From: Physcomitrium patens
Lineage: Eukaryota > Streptophyta > Bryopsida > Funariales > Funariaceae
Assembly: GCF_000002425.4 (NCBI RefSeq)
Contig: NC_037270.1
Coordinates: 10,635,935 to 10,699,934 of the forward strand
Reading direction: 5' to 3'
Length of the DNA stretch: 64,000 nucleotides
Shown: positions 39,601 through 50,386 of the stretch, piece after piece
How the letters are laid out: the number at the start of each line of letters is the position of its first letter
How positions within the stretch are numbered: the stretch's first letter is position 1
Notes under the pieces: model-generated
The model's database searches: none
Seen by the model: the letters and a program-made list of their open reading frames with translations, nothing else
What the model was told of the DNA's origin: nothing
Made by a program: the position numbers and the translations under genes

Positions 39601-40078
39601 GCCCTCCTTGAAATTGAGGGTCCTCCTGCGTGCAACCCCAGTGAGTGACGAGCTCAAAGTCGCCTTCGTCAGGCAGTGATATTGTGCGATTAGGACCCTC
39701 CTCCCAGATGACGCCGCCGTCGTGGGTAACGATGATGTGTTTGTACTCGACTGTCTCCCCAGAATCCCCCTCCAAATCTACAACCCATCCTGCTTCTGTC
39801 CATGTCATAGGCACCTTTTCCTGCCATGCACCTATACTCTTTGCAGACCCCAAGATCGCATGCGTTTCACCAAACTGGACCTGATGATCTAGACGCACGC
39901 GCACCTTCACTTTCTCTCCACATCGCACCGATAACACCGATCTCATGTTCCCTGCACCAACCCTTCGTCCTTTGACCTTACTTTGCGTGACTGCAGCCTT
40001 CCTCAATCCTTGGAAACTGATCCTCCGCAGCCCCATCTGGCCCAACTGTCCACATTGCATTGCACTGCTACCAGCCAT
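36632..40078 (-). CDS. PWD: Phosphoglucan, water dikinase (PWD/GWD3), single-exon, 1148 aa
   Basis: This plastid enzyme adds the beta-phosphate of ATP to C3 of glucose units in starch already phosphorylated by GWD1, opening granules for breakdown. Residues 1 to about 52 are a basic, Ser/Gly-rich leader, probably a transit peptide. A CBM20 starch-binding domain follows (about 53-150; GSAKSIGAWQ, TWTEAGWVVDLEGD, EYKHIIVTHDGGVIWEEGPN). The phosphohistidine domain has the catalytic His at residue 735 in ELPHLSHLGVRARQEK. The C-terminal ATP-binding domain resembles that of PPDK (RLIVRSSANVEDLAG to the terminus DVYIVQARPQP). The CBM20 marks PWD rather than GWD1. The ATG at 40076-40078 has G at -3 and +4; the open frame continues 18 codons upstream without another ATG. 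Length is close to that of Arabidopsis PWD (about 1200 aa). The whole gene is one uninterrupted frame, whereas the Arabidopsis gene has many introns. All catalytic features look intact. Confidence 0.95.
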   Translation of the reverse strand: MAGSSAMQCGQLGQMGLRRISFQGLRKAAVTQSKVKGRRVGAGNMRSVLSVRCGEKVKVRVRLDHQVQFGETHAILGSAKSIGAWQEKVPMTWTEAGWVVDLEGDSGETVEYKHIIVTHDGGVIWEEGPNRTISLPDEGDFELVTHWGCTQEDPQFQGGRSPKSHGSDNGHAGKAEEQTEGKAESSKVEEAVREMSTSFVKEWQGASVKDRKERSGKWDTTGLGGPTLQIVEGDKSASNWWRKLDVVRDLLSGEAGKKDRLKALINAAVYLKWINTGQIVCYEDGQHYRPNKHAEISRRIFVELERISGQKDVDLKELLVIQKIHPCLPAFKAEFTASVPLTRIRDIAHRNDIPHDLKQEIKHTIQNKLHRSAGPEDLVATENMLARITRNPGQYNEAFVKEFQIFYAELKDFFNAGGLTEQLEGLRQSIDDEGQVILDHFLASKGKLDQLNSSDTAKITESVLDTLHALTCIRERLLEGLVSGLRNDASDAAIAMRQKWRLSELGLEDYSFVLLSRLINAFESEGGASWLAEEAKSGRVGKWTPALTSLAMAVQQLGLSGLQKEECVAIKNELLAWSATSARTNDTKAWALRLKATIDRVRRVAENYTDTVLQLYPDFVEKLGNALGIPENSVRTYTEADIRASVVFQVAKLCSFLLKAIRTTAGGDGFDVIMPGRARGTLLEVDRIVPGTLPTSATGPIILLVKQADGDEEVKAAGSNVAGVILLHELPHLSHLGVRARQEKIVFVTCDDEERSANLRTLLNKPVEIVASPESVHVEFRDALSPQKQDKQESVSEPKSQQKDTITVTKQSVVVRSPPGTVLNLSEATTENAGSKAAACGELAVLVEQAKKVSAAFLVPRGKVIPFGAMEDTLENSGSSSKFKTLLEKVETASLEGGELDKVCNELQVLIAAQRPAQSILDKLSADGFPKETRLIVRSSANVEDLAGMSGAGLYESIPNVRLSEPDVFGKAVAQVWASLYTRRAVLSRRVAGVPQKEASMAVLVQELLSPELSFVLHTVSPIDQDKNVVQAEIAVGLGETLASGTRGTPWRLAANKFDGTVKTLAFANFSEQMMVKGGANVADGSVVKAVVDYSNQRLSVDTEYRQQIGQYLATVGFFLEKHFGVPQDVEGCVIGKDVYIVQARPQP

Positions 40079-42560
40079 GGCTACTGCGCTCTTCCGACTC
40101 ACTCTCTTATAGATACTGCACCAGAATTCCACGTCGAATCTCTCACTTCAAGGACAGAGCTCTGCATTTACAAATCTCCGTTGAATTAGTTTTCAATATT
40201 ACACGATACTATGATAACCTGTGAATTATAAAAGAATAGGTCTACATACGTAGGGAAGGACATGTAAAGAAAATCAACCATCGATGTTGATGATAACTTG
40301 ATAAAACCCAACCATGTAAGATTTCGAGGAATATCTTGTTTCTAATCAGGCAACTTTTTCTGAAACTGACACTCACAAACCAAAAGTCGCTACCACCATT
40401 GAACAGATGCAATAAAGAGCTTCACATGAACACGAAATTTTTTTAATCAACGAAGGTATGAACGCATATTCATTGTAGTCATCCAGGAGAGGTTCAACAG
40501 AAGATGCATCTAATTTTCATTAAACTAACTCATCAGATCATTTGACTAATTATTCAAATTCAACTATTTATGACTTCAGAAATGGCGAACCAAGCCACAA
40601 CTGAAGAGACCAACAACTGGAACTTGCATTGAAATTAAATTTAAGATTCTACCCATCCGCATAAGACCTCGCACGTCAACCAACACACTTACAATCAAGG
40701 TTATCAATCGACAGAAGTACTGTCAATGTCAGTAATCGCAATTGCTTCGAGTTCCCAAATCCCACGTCGTGAGACACGATTTAATCATGAGCATCTCCAA
40801 GACATTTAGTCCTCCAAGGATTTGAGAAAAAACATGTAGGAAGTTGTAAATCTGCTACAGCGTTTCCGTGCCCTTGAATTGACTAATAAGATTTCAAAAA
40901 TCTTTTAATGAGAACTACAACGAAACATAGGTAAAAAAGATCTGCGATTTCGTATTCAAAAGTTCGCAGCCACTCACCCTGATATTAGAGTTGAAACCCA
41001 CTTCATCTCTCGCTTGACAACAAATATGATCTCACCAGAAAAAGACATCCCATAACTAGTTGTAGTTCGTACTTTGATAACGAATAGACCAAAAGTGGGA
41101 ATCAAGGTGGAATATCCAATACCACATCATAAAAATAAATAATTAAATAAACTCCGAACTTCTAATGTATCGAGCATGAGAAAGCTGCAGGCAAAGTTTC
41201 AAACGACTATACACAATAGAACCAGTCCACTTCATAAAATCTGCTCGAATCTACGATTGTGTAATGCACCAGACAAGGAGACCTCTTCCAACCCCTCAAA
41301 TCAAAGAATAGCTAAAACAGCTGATGAACTACGCTTTTAATATTACATGTACAAGGATTTCCCAACAAAAACACAAAAAAATAGCTCAAAAAAGAAACTC
41401 ACAGCTGAAAATGACTAATTTCATACAACGAATCAAACCCAAAGCTCCCTAGAATGCTTCAAACTCAGAAAAAATTATCTTCATACACAGAATTACTGCC
41501 ACAGACCTAAAGCTCGCTGGACCCCGAGACCAGGCCATAACCACTGTCTGCTAACTCACGAAAATCACGACCGTCCCTGTGAAATTAAGCCTTAACCATT
41601 CACATTCCAATTCATGCGCATTTCAATAAACGTTCCAAGACAAGGGACTCGCATGAAAACTTCAAAAATTTCGAAAACAGAAGTGGACAAAATGCAGGGC
41701 CCCACGCCTGCAAGCACATACCGGCACTGTCAATTCGCATTTCCCAGCTCCATATTCCTACAGCTCTCCAAAACCTCCCTTACAAAAATGCGGCAGACAC
41801 AGACAGACCCACCCCCCTTTCTTCCCTCTCTCCCTAGAACGGACTCCAATGCAACGCATAAAGACGGCGACACTGAACAGCACAAATGCGCTGCGACGGA
41901 GGGCCCAGGAGACAGATCCGTCTTGAGAGATCAGTAGATACAGAGGGACTACGAGGGGAGAGCGATGACACTTACACCCGAGAGATATTTCCCAGCATGA
42001 ATCGTCTTCCTCCTCCTCCACAACGAATATGCGGACCCACATCCCACATGATATATCATCCACGAGCACAATCGATTACGCGGCCCTGGCCGTCAATCGT
42101 CACCGCGGAATCCCCATCTCGAGCGCGGTCGTCGTGCTCGCGTTGGATGGACTAAGAGCCCGCTTCGCGATGGTGCGAAGTCCCATGCGCCTTGAGCCAA
42201 CAAATCGTTGATGAATGGTGCGCGCTCACTCACGATCTGTGCGTTGTACCAGGTCCTGGTCTTCGATGATGCTCCGTGCCGCTGCATGCTTGCCAGATGG
42301 TGGGCTGCAACTCCAACAGCAACTTACGATGGCAGCATCACCCCTCCTTCTCTCTCTCACTCGCTATCGCCATAGCCAGAGCCTCCTTGCAACTCCGGCC
42401 CCACGGAACCCTAATCCATTCGTATCTACTACGGTGTATTTTTGTATATAAGTATATATGTGTATGTGTATCTGTAATGTACTTCGTATTGTGTATGCGT
42501 TTGTGAGGAGGGGATTGTCTTGTAAGTTCCGAGATTTATTGGGCATGAAAAACTATATGT
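40079..42560. other. Upstream region of PWD, CpG-rich at 41700-42430
   Basis: No protein-coding family is recognised on either strand. Reading on the minus strand, TCTGGTGCAG at about 40116-40125 could be a 3' splice site just upstream of the PWD start, so a 5' untranslated intron is possible. The patch at about 41700-42430 is rich in CG dinucleotides, unlike the surroundings, and may hold the PWD promoter and first non-coding exon. This is inference from position and composition. Confidence 0.4.
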
Positions 42561-43598
42561 AATTATATGTAGGTGTGATGTGGTTTAGGGTTTGACATGG
42601 TGATTAAGGTGGAAGGTGATTTTGTTAGCCTTGCGTGGGAGTTGGAGGGAAATATTTGTATGATGTGTAACACAAAGTTTAAATTTCAAGAGACAATCCA
42701 AAAAGTTGCTAATTAAACTTTTAGTAATTTTATTTATTTATTTATTTTGTTAAAGTTTGTAATGTATTGGGTGCCAAAAGTATAGTTAAAACTTTTGACT
42801 GTTTGATGTAAATCTTTAAGGATATTTACACTGAGATAGAAATTTTACTTTGATACTATTGTATATTGTACTTTTTGTAAAAAGAAGAAAAAAAAGTATA
42901 AGATTATTTTATCTAAATAAAAATGCATTAACTTTTTCCAATATACTTGACAAATGTATTGTTTTTCATGAAATCAAGAAATATATGTTATTATCATTTA
43001 GAGCTGTATGAATAGTTGTTTATTTTTTAAAAATAATTGATTTTAAAGTTAACAAAACTGAACCATTTGGATGTATTTTAATAGGGCATACATATATTAA
43101 GTGTAGTATTATTTAATTAAAATTTATAACTAAGGTTAGTATAAAAGAGTGGTAGAATGCTCTACAAGTTCATAATGAATTAAGTTATTAAATAACTTCA
43201 TAATGTTAATTTATATGACTCAAAGGTATTAAATTAAGTTTTACATAGTATGAAGTTATTAAGTTTTCAAAGACAACTTTGGAGTTTAAGAATCTAAACA
43301 AACCTCTAATAAAATATCTGTAATTCATTAAAACTCAAACTTACAAAATTTATAACTATTATTTCAAAGATATAGTCACTTATATTTTCTGTATATAAGG
43401 GAATAAAATTAATATAATTTAAAAAATCTACTTTTAAATAACTACATCAGATTTAAATTTTAATTGATATTATTTTTATGCAATATAAATTTATTTATTT
43501 ATTTATTTATTTTAATTTTTTAAAAAATATTTTAATTGATGTATTTTGAAATTCATTTTTTGTTATAAAATTGGTATAAATTTTAACATATATGTTTT

Positions 43599-43637
<39 letters not shown>

Positions 43638-44940
43638 CATTTTGATGATTTTTACTTATTTATATTCCTTCAAATTTTTCTGAATTAATTTTAGATTCTT
43701 TCAGAAAATTCAAATAAAAAACGTAGGAGACAAGACTTGTTAAAGACCTTTCTTAGTCGACTTTTGTGTAGCAACTTGAGTAGCAAGCTTTTGAAGAAAC
43801 ATTGTAAAAAATGTCCTCAACAACTTGAATAATAAGTCATTAAGAGCTGAAATGAAAAAGAAGACAAATATAAATATATTAATTTATTGCTAATAAAGTT
43901 TCGAAATAAATATTTTTATGTACTCAAGATGTTAAAATATTTTCAAGATTGATTAACAAACTTAATATGAATTACATGGAAGATAGTTTCACTTAATTAA
44001 TCATATTTTTACAATAACTAAATCTTTGTACCATATGTTATACTTCCATTTACATAATTAAATTAACATATTACATGTGTTGGCATTGAACTATTTCAAT
44101 ATAGCACCATGTGCTGTGGAATTAAGTGAAGTATAATAAACTGAGATGCACTACAAGAGATCCAAAATAAACCTCTCTAATACTTTTGATAAATGCAGAC
44201 TTATGAACCAATTTTGAATATAAAAAATATTGTTTGTGTAATATGTAATATTTTTGCAGTCACATGATTTTATTAATTCTTCATTAACTTATAATCCTCA
44301 AAGATCTTGCAATTATAAATGTCAGTATACATTGAGATTGTAAACTTTTTGTCACCTGATACTGATACTACGTAGATGTACTTCTTTATATACCACAATC
44401 TATTAAAAATGTAGTATTCGTTTGGTTTTACACAACTTTCATTGAAAGTCGATAAACAAATAGACAATTAAGAATTGAACCAATAATCATCATCACAAAG
44501 TGCATCTAATTAGCTTTCAAATGATGACAGAGGAAAGGATAAAATATTGCAATAGAAAATTGCTCAACATGCACCAGCTGCGACAGTTACGACATCATGT
44601 CAACATTTTCACAATCTTAAATACATTTACCTTCAAATATCTCAACTCCTTCTCCAACAGCACGTATAACGAGACGCTGAAGGTACAAATTCCACGCATA
44701 GATACCGAAATCTTACTTTCATTTTTTTACCGATTCAAAAATGTTCATTAAAAGTATTTTAAGTATTTTAAAAATATTACTGTACTTCTATACAAGTTTC
44801 ACACTTGTATGGATAAGTCCTAAAAATCAAGTAAAATATAGTAAAATAAAAGAATAAATGTTTAACTTGTTTAAGGGTTTCGATAACAAACTACCAAATT
44901 GTTCGTAAGCATGCATTGTGTTGATGACACAAGTGCGATA
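42561..44940. other. AT-rich desert
   Basis: No gene and no recognisable element. It contains a (TA)15 run at 43603-43632. Composition matches the other decayed blocks. Confidence 0.5.
43603..43632. repeat. (TA)15 microsatellite
   Basis: Uninterrupted TA run of 30 bp. Confidence 0.95.
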
Positions 44941-45803
44941 AGTTTTCATGAAATGAATATGAACTCATAAATGTTAGAAGTGTGAGGAGTTTCCAGAAGA
45001 TGAACACCACCATCGAAACAACAGAATGGCATGCATGCATTCACTCTTTCATAAGGGAGTTGAAAACGAGCAAAAGCAATAAACTGATATGCACTACAAG
45101 AGACCCAAACACACACAAAAAAAAACAACGAAGAACAGCAAAATCAGTTCAGCACGCACCATAACGAGGACGGAGTGCCGAAGCAACGTGACTGAAGCAA
45201 AAATAGCCCTCGTTCAGACCCTGCACGTAGTCTCAGATGACTGAGGACCTGACTATGAGTAAAAACTCCATAGCAAGCAAGCAAACAAGACAGACACGAA
45301 CAAATAAACCATACACGCAAGCAATTAAGCCAAGTAATGAATGAATCCACTGCTGAAGCGGAAATGGTTGAAAAGAGAAAAATTTGTTACTAGTGTACAA
45401 ATTGTCTGAGAAGTGGTAACAGCTTTAGTATGCAGGTGAGGCTCCACCACCCTGCTACAACTGCAAGAAGTGGGGGCATCCACTTTGAGTCGCAGGCTGG
45501 TCACTGAACGGCGAGCTTCACTCATCACCAAAATGTCACACTGAAAGGGGTGAGATCGGTGTTTGGTATCAAAATTGGATTTCATAAGAATGCTTCAATT
45601 AGCAAGTCGAGGAATCTTCAACATGCTGTGGAAACTTCAAAGCATACGGAGGGATGCTGCTGAGATAAGGGCAGAGCAAGGAGGACTTTTTTACATGGTC
45701 GGGAGTAGTTACAGCACCCCATTCCTCCCTGAGTAGTCTCGGTCGCCACACTTCCAGTAGTGAAGGTTCTGATTTTATACAAAAATATATAGATATACTG
45801 TTT
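44941..45803. other. Downstream region of the HMA-domain gene
   Basis: Ordinary composition resumes at about 44940. The part next to 45803 should be the 3' untranslated region of the minus-strand HMA gene. Small frames on both strands match no family. Confidence 0.4.
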
Positions 45804-47815
45804 TCAGTAGCCACTGCTGATGCGTTTCATGTAACTTGGATTCGAGACTCCTGATGGCCCATACCCTTGGCTCGGCCTGTAAGACGAGCCGAACTCCTCA
45901 TACATTGGTCCACTCTCCCGTTCGAGATGAGTATCTCGGTAAGAAGGCTCAAAATGCTCGTAGTAAGTGGCAGGGCCGTGGTTCTCAAAGCGTGCTGCTC
46001 TATCATCCCTGTTTCCGTGGAGTTCCTCCAGATGACCATACGAAAATGACCCTCCATAGGGCGACATATCGGCTCTTGGATCATAACTGTGGTGGCTATA
46101 ATATCCTCGCTGCATCTCAATGTTATCATCCTCTTCGAGTATAGTGTGGGATCGGCTTCTCTCCATTCTCTCGTATGATTCATGGCCGTTCCTCTCCGAA
46201 TAACCAGGATGTTCCTCGTAAGATGACAAATGTTCGCTCTCCTCGTATGCGTGATGGCCCCGAACTTCGTCTGGGGGAACATGTTGATGGTAAGATGATG
46301 TAATCTCATCCTCGGGCTGAGCTTGACCAGTCTTAGATTGTATGAAGTTTATAAACGCTTGGCTATAAATTTGCTTGGTCCAGAAATCGGCTTTCTTCTT
46401 GGACTTCTGAATCTGTTTCAACACTACTTGGGGATCTACTTTGCCGGTCACAGTAACCTTCGAACTGCGCCTGTCCGTCTTAACTTCAGTAACGCCTGCA
46501 ACACCGAAAAGAGAAAGAGATGTCAGAACGCGAAATGAAGCAAACTTAACGCCCCCTTCAAATAAGCGAGTCGTGCAAGTTGTGCTCGCAGTGCAAAGTA
46601 CTTACCCGGCAATTTTCGTAAAGTATCCTTCGTCTTCGCCTCACATTTGCTACAGCACATTGGTACCCTCAACTCAATCTCCTGAAATACCAAATGTAGC
46701 CAAAACGAGAGTTAGGCGCGCTCAAAACTTAACTGTGCAAGGGCCACACATTCGAAACAAGCACTAGCGGCACTTGCCTGCACGAAACGAGAAGGAAAAA
46801 GAGCTTCATACTTACCGGTGCCACCTTTTTGGAACGGGATTCCAAGCGAGGTTCCCCAAGGTTGTAGACCGGAATTGCACTTGACGACCGAGTTGGACGA
46901 TTTGAAGTTGGGCTGTTGGTGTGCAACTCGTAGGCTGGAACGGCACTTGTCGACCGAGTTGGACGATTTGAAGGTTGGTTGTGAGAGTGCAACTCGTAAG
47001 CGGGGACAGAACTTGTCGACCGAATCGGACGATTTAGGAGCGCACCGCGAGAGTACGCATCCGGAAAAGGCCTTCCTGGGTAAGCATATGCGGGAATAGC
47101 GCTGGACGATCGAAGAGAACCCCCTCGAGGTGGAAGTGGTTCAACAAAAGGGGATTCGTCATAATGGCTGAAAGCAGGTATAGAGCTAGAGGTTCGAGGC
47201 ACCCGCGACAGCGACTCAGAAAATGGCGATAGAGCATGGTAGGGGGCAAAATATGACTCATCATGCAGAGGATATTGGTGCGACTCGCGAAAGCCCTCGT
47301 AAGGAGCTTCATCAAAGTAGGGGGCAGGCTCCCTTATCGGGGCCATCCATGCGGGTTCGTGCCTTCCATAGTAAGTCTGCAGAAACCACAGCAGCACAAC
47401 TTGTCAATGAACAAAATCATCCCGCAGAAACATAGCAGATGCTACACGACGCTCAAGGTTACAACAACTAAGAGCAATGGACTGTCTTCCTTTCGAAGTC
47501 CACACGTCGGATTTCAGGAAGGGACCTCGTGAAGTGAACAACCCAATCCTCCAATCATTCAGCTACCTACTTGAGATCCTAATGTCCTACTTCTTGCGTA
47601 ATCCGCAGCCAATTGACTCACCACTATCTATGCTTTTTTATTTTAAAAAAACTGAAAATAAATGAAAGTCTAAGCATCTCTCCTGTTCCAAATCTCACAC
47701 TCTGCACTAGTGGCTACCGCTCACCAGGAGACTCGTCAGGATCTAAAACGCTGACAGAAACTACAAAGACCAGAGTGGATTCACAGTTACGCACCTCTCT
47801 CATGAGTGTCGCCAT
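45804..47815 (-). CDS. HMA-domain (heavy-metal-associated) plant protein with SP-rich repeats, 4 exons, 449 aa
   Basis: Exons are 47795-47815, 46816-47376, 46606-46681 and 45804-46495; all introns are GT-AG and all junctions stay in frame. Residues 8-194 are rich in Ser, Pro and Tyr and carry five related units of the form RSSSAIPAY; the last three (RPIRSTSSVPAYEL, RPTRSTSAVPAYEL, RPTRSSSAIPVYNL) recur every 22 residues. Residues about 195-259 form an HMA fold with the metal site MCCSKC (M-x-C-x-x-C). The remaining ~190 residues are rich in Tyr, Glu, His and Ser and end RISSGY. The HMA domain suggests binding of a soft metal such as copper or zinc, as in plant HPP/HIPP proteins, but the C-terminal CaaX prenylation box of HIPPs is absent. 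Cytosol or nucleus is likely, as no signal or membrane segment is seen. The 7-residue first exon is the least certain part. Function beyond metal binding is unknown. Confidence 0.85.
46860..47060 (-). repeat. 66-bp coding tandem repeat in the HMA-domain gene
   Basis: Three units of 66 bp encode the 22-residue repeats NRP(I/T)RS(T/S)S(A/S)(V/I)P(A/V)Y. The similarity is strong at DNA level as well (shared phrase CGACCGAGTTGGACGATTTG), pointing to recent unit duplication. Confidence 0.8.
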
Positions 47816-49100
47816 GGAGCCACGCTATAGCTGAAGCTACAACAAAACCCCACACAGCAGGAACCGTTTCGGATCGATTTCTTGGTCGAAAACTCTTCCA
47901 GTCAGCGGAAAAAGGCTAGATCACAACAACGCTGACGCAGCAACAGAGTGCCCAAGGCACATAATTTCTCTAGCAAACAGACAGACAGAACGGACACACA
48001 CACACACACACACACGCCGACTGCTGACGCTCCTCAAAATAAATAAAACAGAGACAGAAGAATTCCTATGTCGAGGGAGAAGAACTGCTGGTGTCTGGCT
48101 GGAGTTATGAGCATATGATGGCAAGATATAAGCGCGGCTCAGATAGATAAGGCTGAATATTCAAACACAAAGCGATGACCGACATCCACAGAGGGGAATC
48201 GAAGTTGCTACTGCTGCTGCACCCGACGGAGCTTCGTCTCCCCAAGGGCGTGTGCACGGAGGCAGACGACGCTGTAATGAATGAAGGAGACGAGGATGGC
48301 GCACAACAGGACACCCACCCGCTTCTGCGCATCACAGGTCTCCGCAGCAGGCATAAAGCATTCTAGAGGCTACGCTATCGTCACCGTTTTATTATGCGCT
48401 CAGTGGATTTTATAAACCCCGCCCCGCCCGCGCTTGTCACTTAATCATCGGAGAGCTGCCGGAACTGTGCCCAGCCAGAAAGTAGTATTACCCACTTTGA
48501 CAAAGTTGACGCGCTAATTTGCCGTCTGGTCGGTCAATCCCGGCGACCTTTGCCTTCCTTCCAGTTCCCCTCCGTCGAGAGACTCCTCGTCGTTATTTCG
48601 GCATCGCCACTTGGGCAGAACCTTCCTTCCTTCCGTTCGCCCCACCGTGACGCAGCAAATCATTCCGACACACGTATCTGGGATGCGACCTTGTCAGACC
48701 CAGACCCAGCTCCGGATCTGAAGCCCCGCTTCCACCCCCCCCCCCCAATTCATTAATTCAGTCATTTCCCCTCTCCCTCTTGTGGGTCTAGAAGCCAGGC
48801 ATCTCTCTTACGCTCTTTTATGAATCCCTGTCTGTGCGAGGAGGGGTTAATTCACTCCCAGTAAAATAAAATAAAATAGAAGGAAAAGCCTTTCTCTCAT
48901 TACTGCAACCCACTGCGGGTATCGTATGCGACATTGTGTACAACTCCCTCCCCGTACTAACACAAACTAGGCCAGTCAGTATTTACAATCGTGTTGTAGC
49001 ACACTTAGACTCGCACTCACTTGCTACAGTCCACCCTCGATGTGTGTTACTCCAACAAGTGTCAAAATCGTATATGTGTTAAGGAAAATTGAGCTCCCCC
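47816..49100. other. Upstream region of the HMA-domain gene
   Basis: Ordinary to CG-rich composition with no recognised gene. It holds an (AC)11 run at 47994-48015 and a run of 12 C at 48735-48746. The promoter and 5' untranslated region of the HMA gene are expected on the minus strand. At about 49100 the composition drops to AT-rich repeat DNA. Confidence 0.4.
47994..48015. repeat. (AC)11 microsatellite
   Basis: Uninterrupted AC run of 22 bp about 180 bp upstream of the HMA-domain start codon, probably in the 5' leader or promoter. Confidence 0.95.
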
Positions 49101-49629
49101 CTCTAAAAAAAAACACTAGTAAGTGATAATTGTTAAGAGAATTTGTAAAATTATGTTCCTTTCTTCAATGAATTCACCTTCACAAGTAATAATTTTACAT
49201 TATTGTATATAGCTCACCATATCTTCACACATCATCCATTCTACATCATACAAACATCATTGGTCACAAACTCTATCAACATATGTGGGATTTAAACTTT
49301 AAGCCATCTTCCATCAACCTCTTTGTATTTGACTGTTGTATAATGTGAGGATTTAGTAAGGTTATAATATTGTAATAGATTTGTAATTTGATGATTTAGA
49401 GAGGCTAGAGGTTTAAATCTATAATAGAAAAGAAATTCGAATTTATTTTGATGTAAAAGAAAGAAATCATCTAATATCATCAAAGCTTGGTGTTTAGTGG
49501 ACAAAATATTACTAATAAGGTTTTGGCAGCATAAGCTAATTCTACTTATCATACATCAATTGTAGATATGGATATTTGGAAATTATTAAAGAAGAGAGAT
49601 TTATTGGATATTATTATTCAATATTTAGT
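49101..49629. other. AT-rich flank of the nested retrotransposon block
   Basis: AT-rich sequence without a recognised gene, ending at the 5' LTR of Gypsy E. It is the host side of that insertion or older repeat DNA. Confidence 0.4.
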
Positions 49630-50125
49630 TGTCACGAATATATATAGATACTATAATAAATACCTATATGATTAGATAGGAGTAACTAAAAGTAGCTTAA
49701 TTTCATAATACCTTTTAAAAAAACTTCTTAGAAGCTTCATAGATGCTACTTTGACTTTATATGTTTTTGTAGTTGATTGGTAGGTTAGAAACTTGGTCAA
49801 TAAGTTAACTACATGTTGATAGCTTGTAAATAAAGCTAATTATTTGGAGCACATATAGATTTTTTTTTTTGCAAGTTAAGATACATGTCTTGCAAAGTCA
49901 ACACATTTTGAAGGTCTTATAGGACATCACCACATAGCTCCTAGTTAAGAATATATATGGAGGCAAGAATGAAGCCTTCTTCTTTCAAGAGTTTCTAGTC
50001 TTTTTGTTTTTAGTAATAGTCATTTTAATTCAATATTATATCATCTTTGAGTGATTTCCTAGTTCCTTTCAGTGACACAAGAATGTATTGAGGATTTTCT
50101 TTCTTCAAGATTCATGTCCTTGATA
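49630..50125 (+). repeat. 5' LTR of Gypsy E
   Basis: It begins TGTCACGAATATATA and ends TCCTTGATA, matching the reverse complement of the Gypsy D LTRs (TGTCATGGACATATA to TCCTTGACA). At 496 bp it is somewhat shorter than the 550-bp D copies. Confidence 0.85.
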
Positions 50126-50386
50126 GTTTGATAAGTTTGCTAACTTATTGTTTCTATCTTATTTTAAAAATGAGTGGATTATTCTACTTCTATTATTGTG
50201 TTTTGAAGGTTACAAACTACTTACCTTTAAATAAAAAAAATCTTATTTTATAACACTGATCTTTTCTTCAAAGAGAGTGAATTACCTTTCTTTGTTGAAA
50301 TTTTCATTTGATATTAGAGGTTGCAAATTACCTTCTTTTAATTTAACTTTTTGAATTTATTTGCATTATCTATAGAAAGAAAGATT

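Noticed and set aside
40079..40132. Start of PWD 18 codons upstream of the ATG at 40078
   Set aside because: The upstream candidate codon is GTG, not ATG. The ATG at 40078 has good sequence context and begins a plausible transit peptide.
45827..46309. 160-codon minus-strand frame overlapping HMA exon 4
   Set aside because: It is another frame of the same exon; only the frame ending at 45804 continues the HMA domain across splice junctions.
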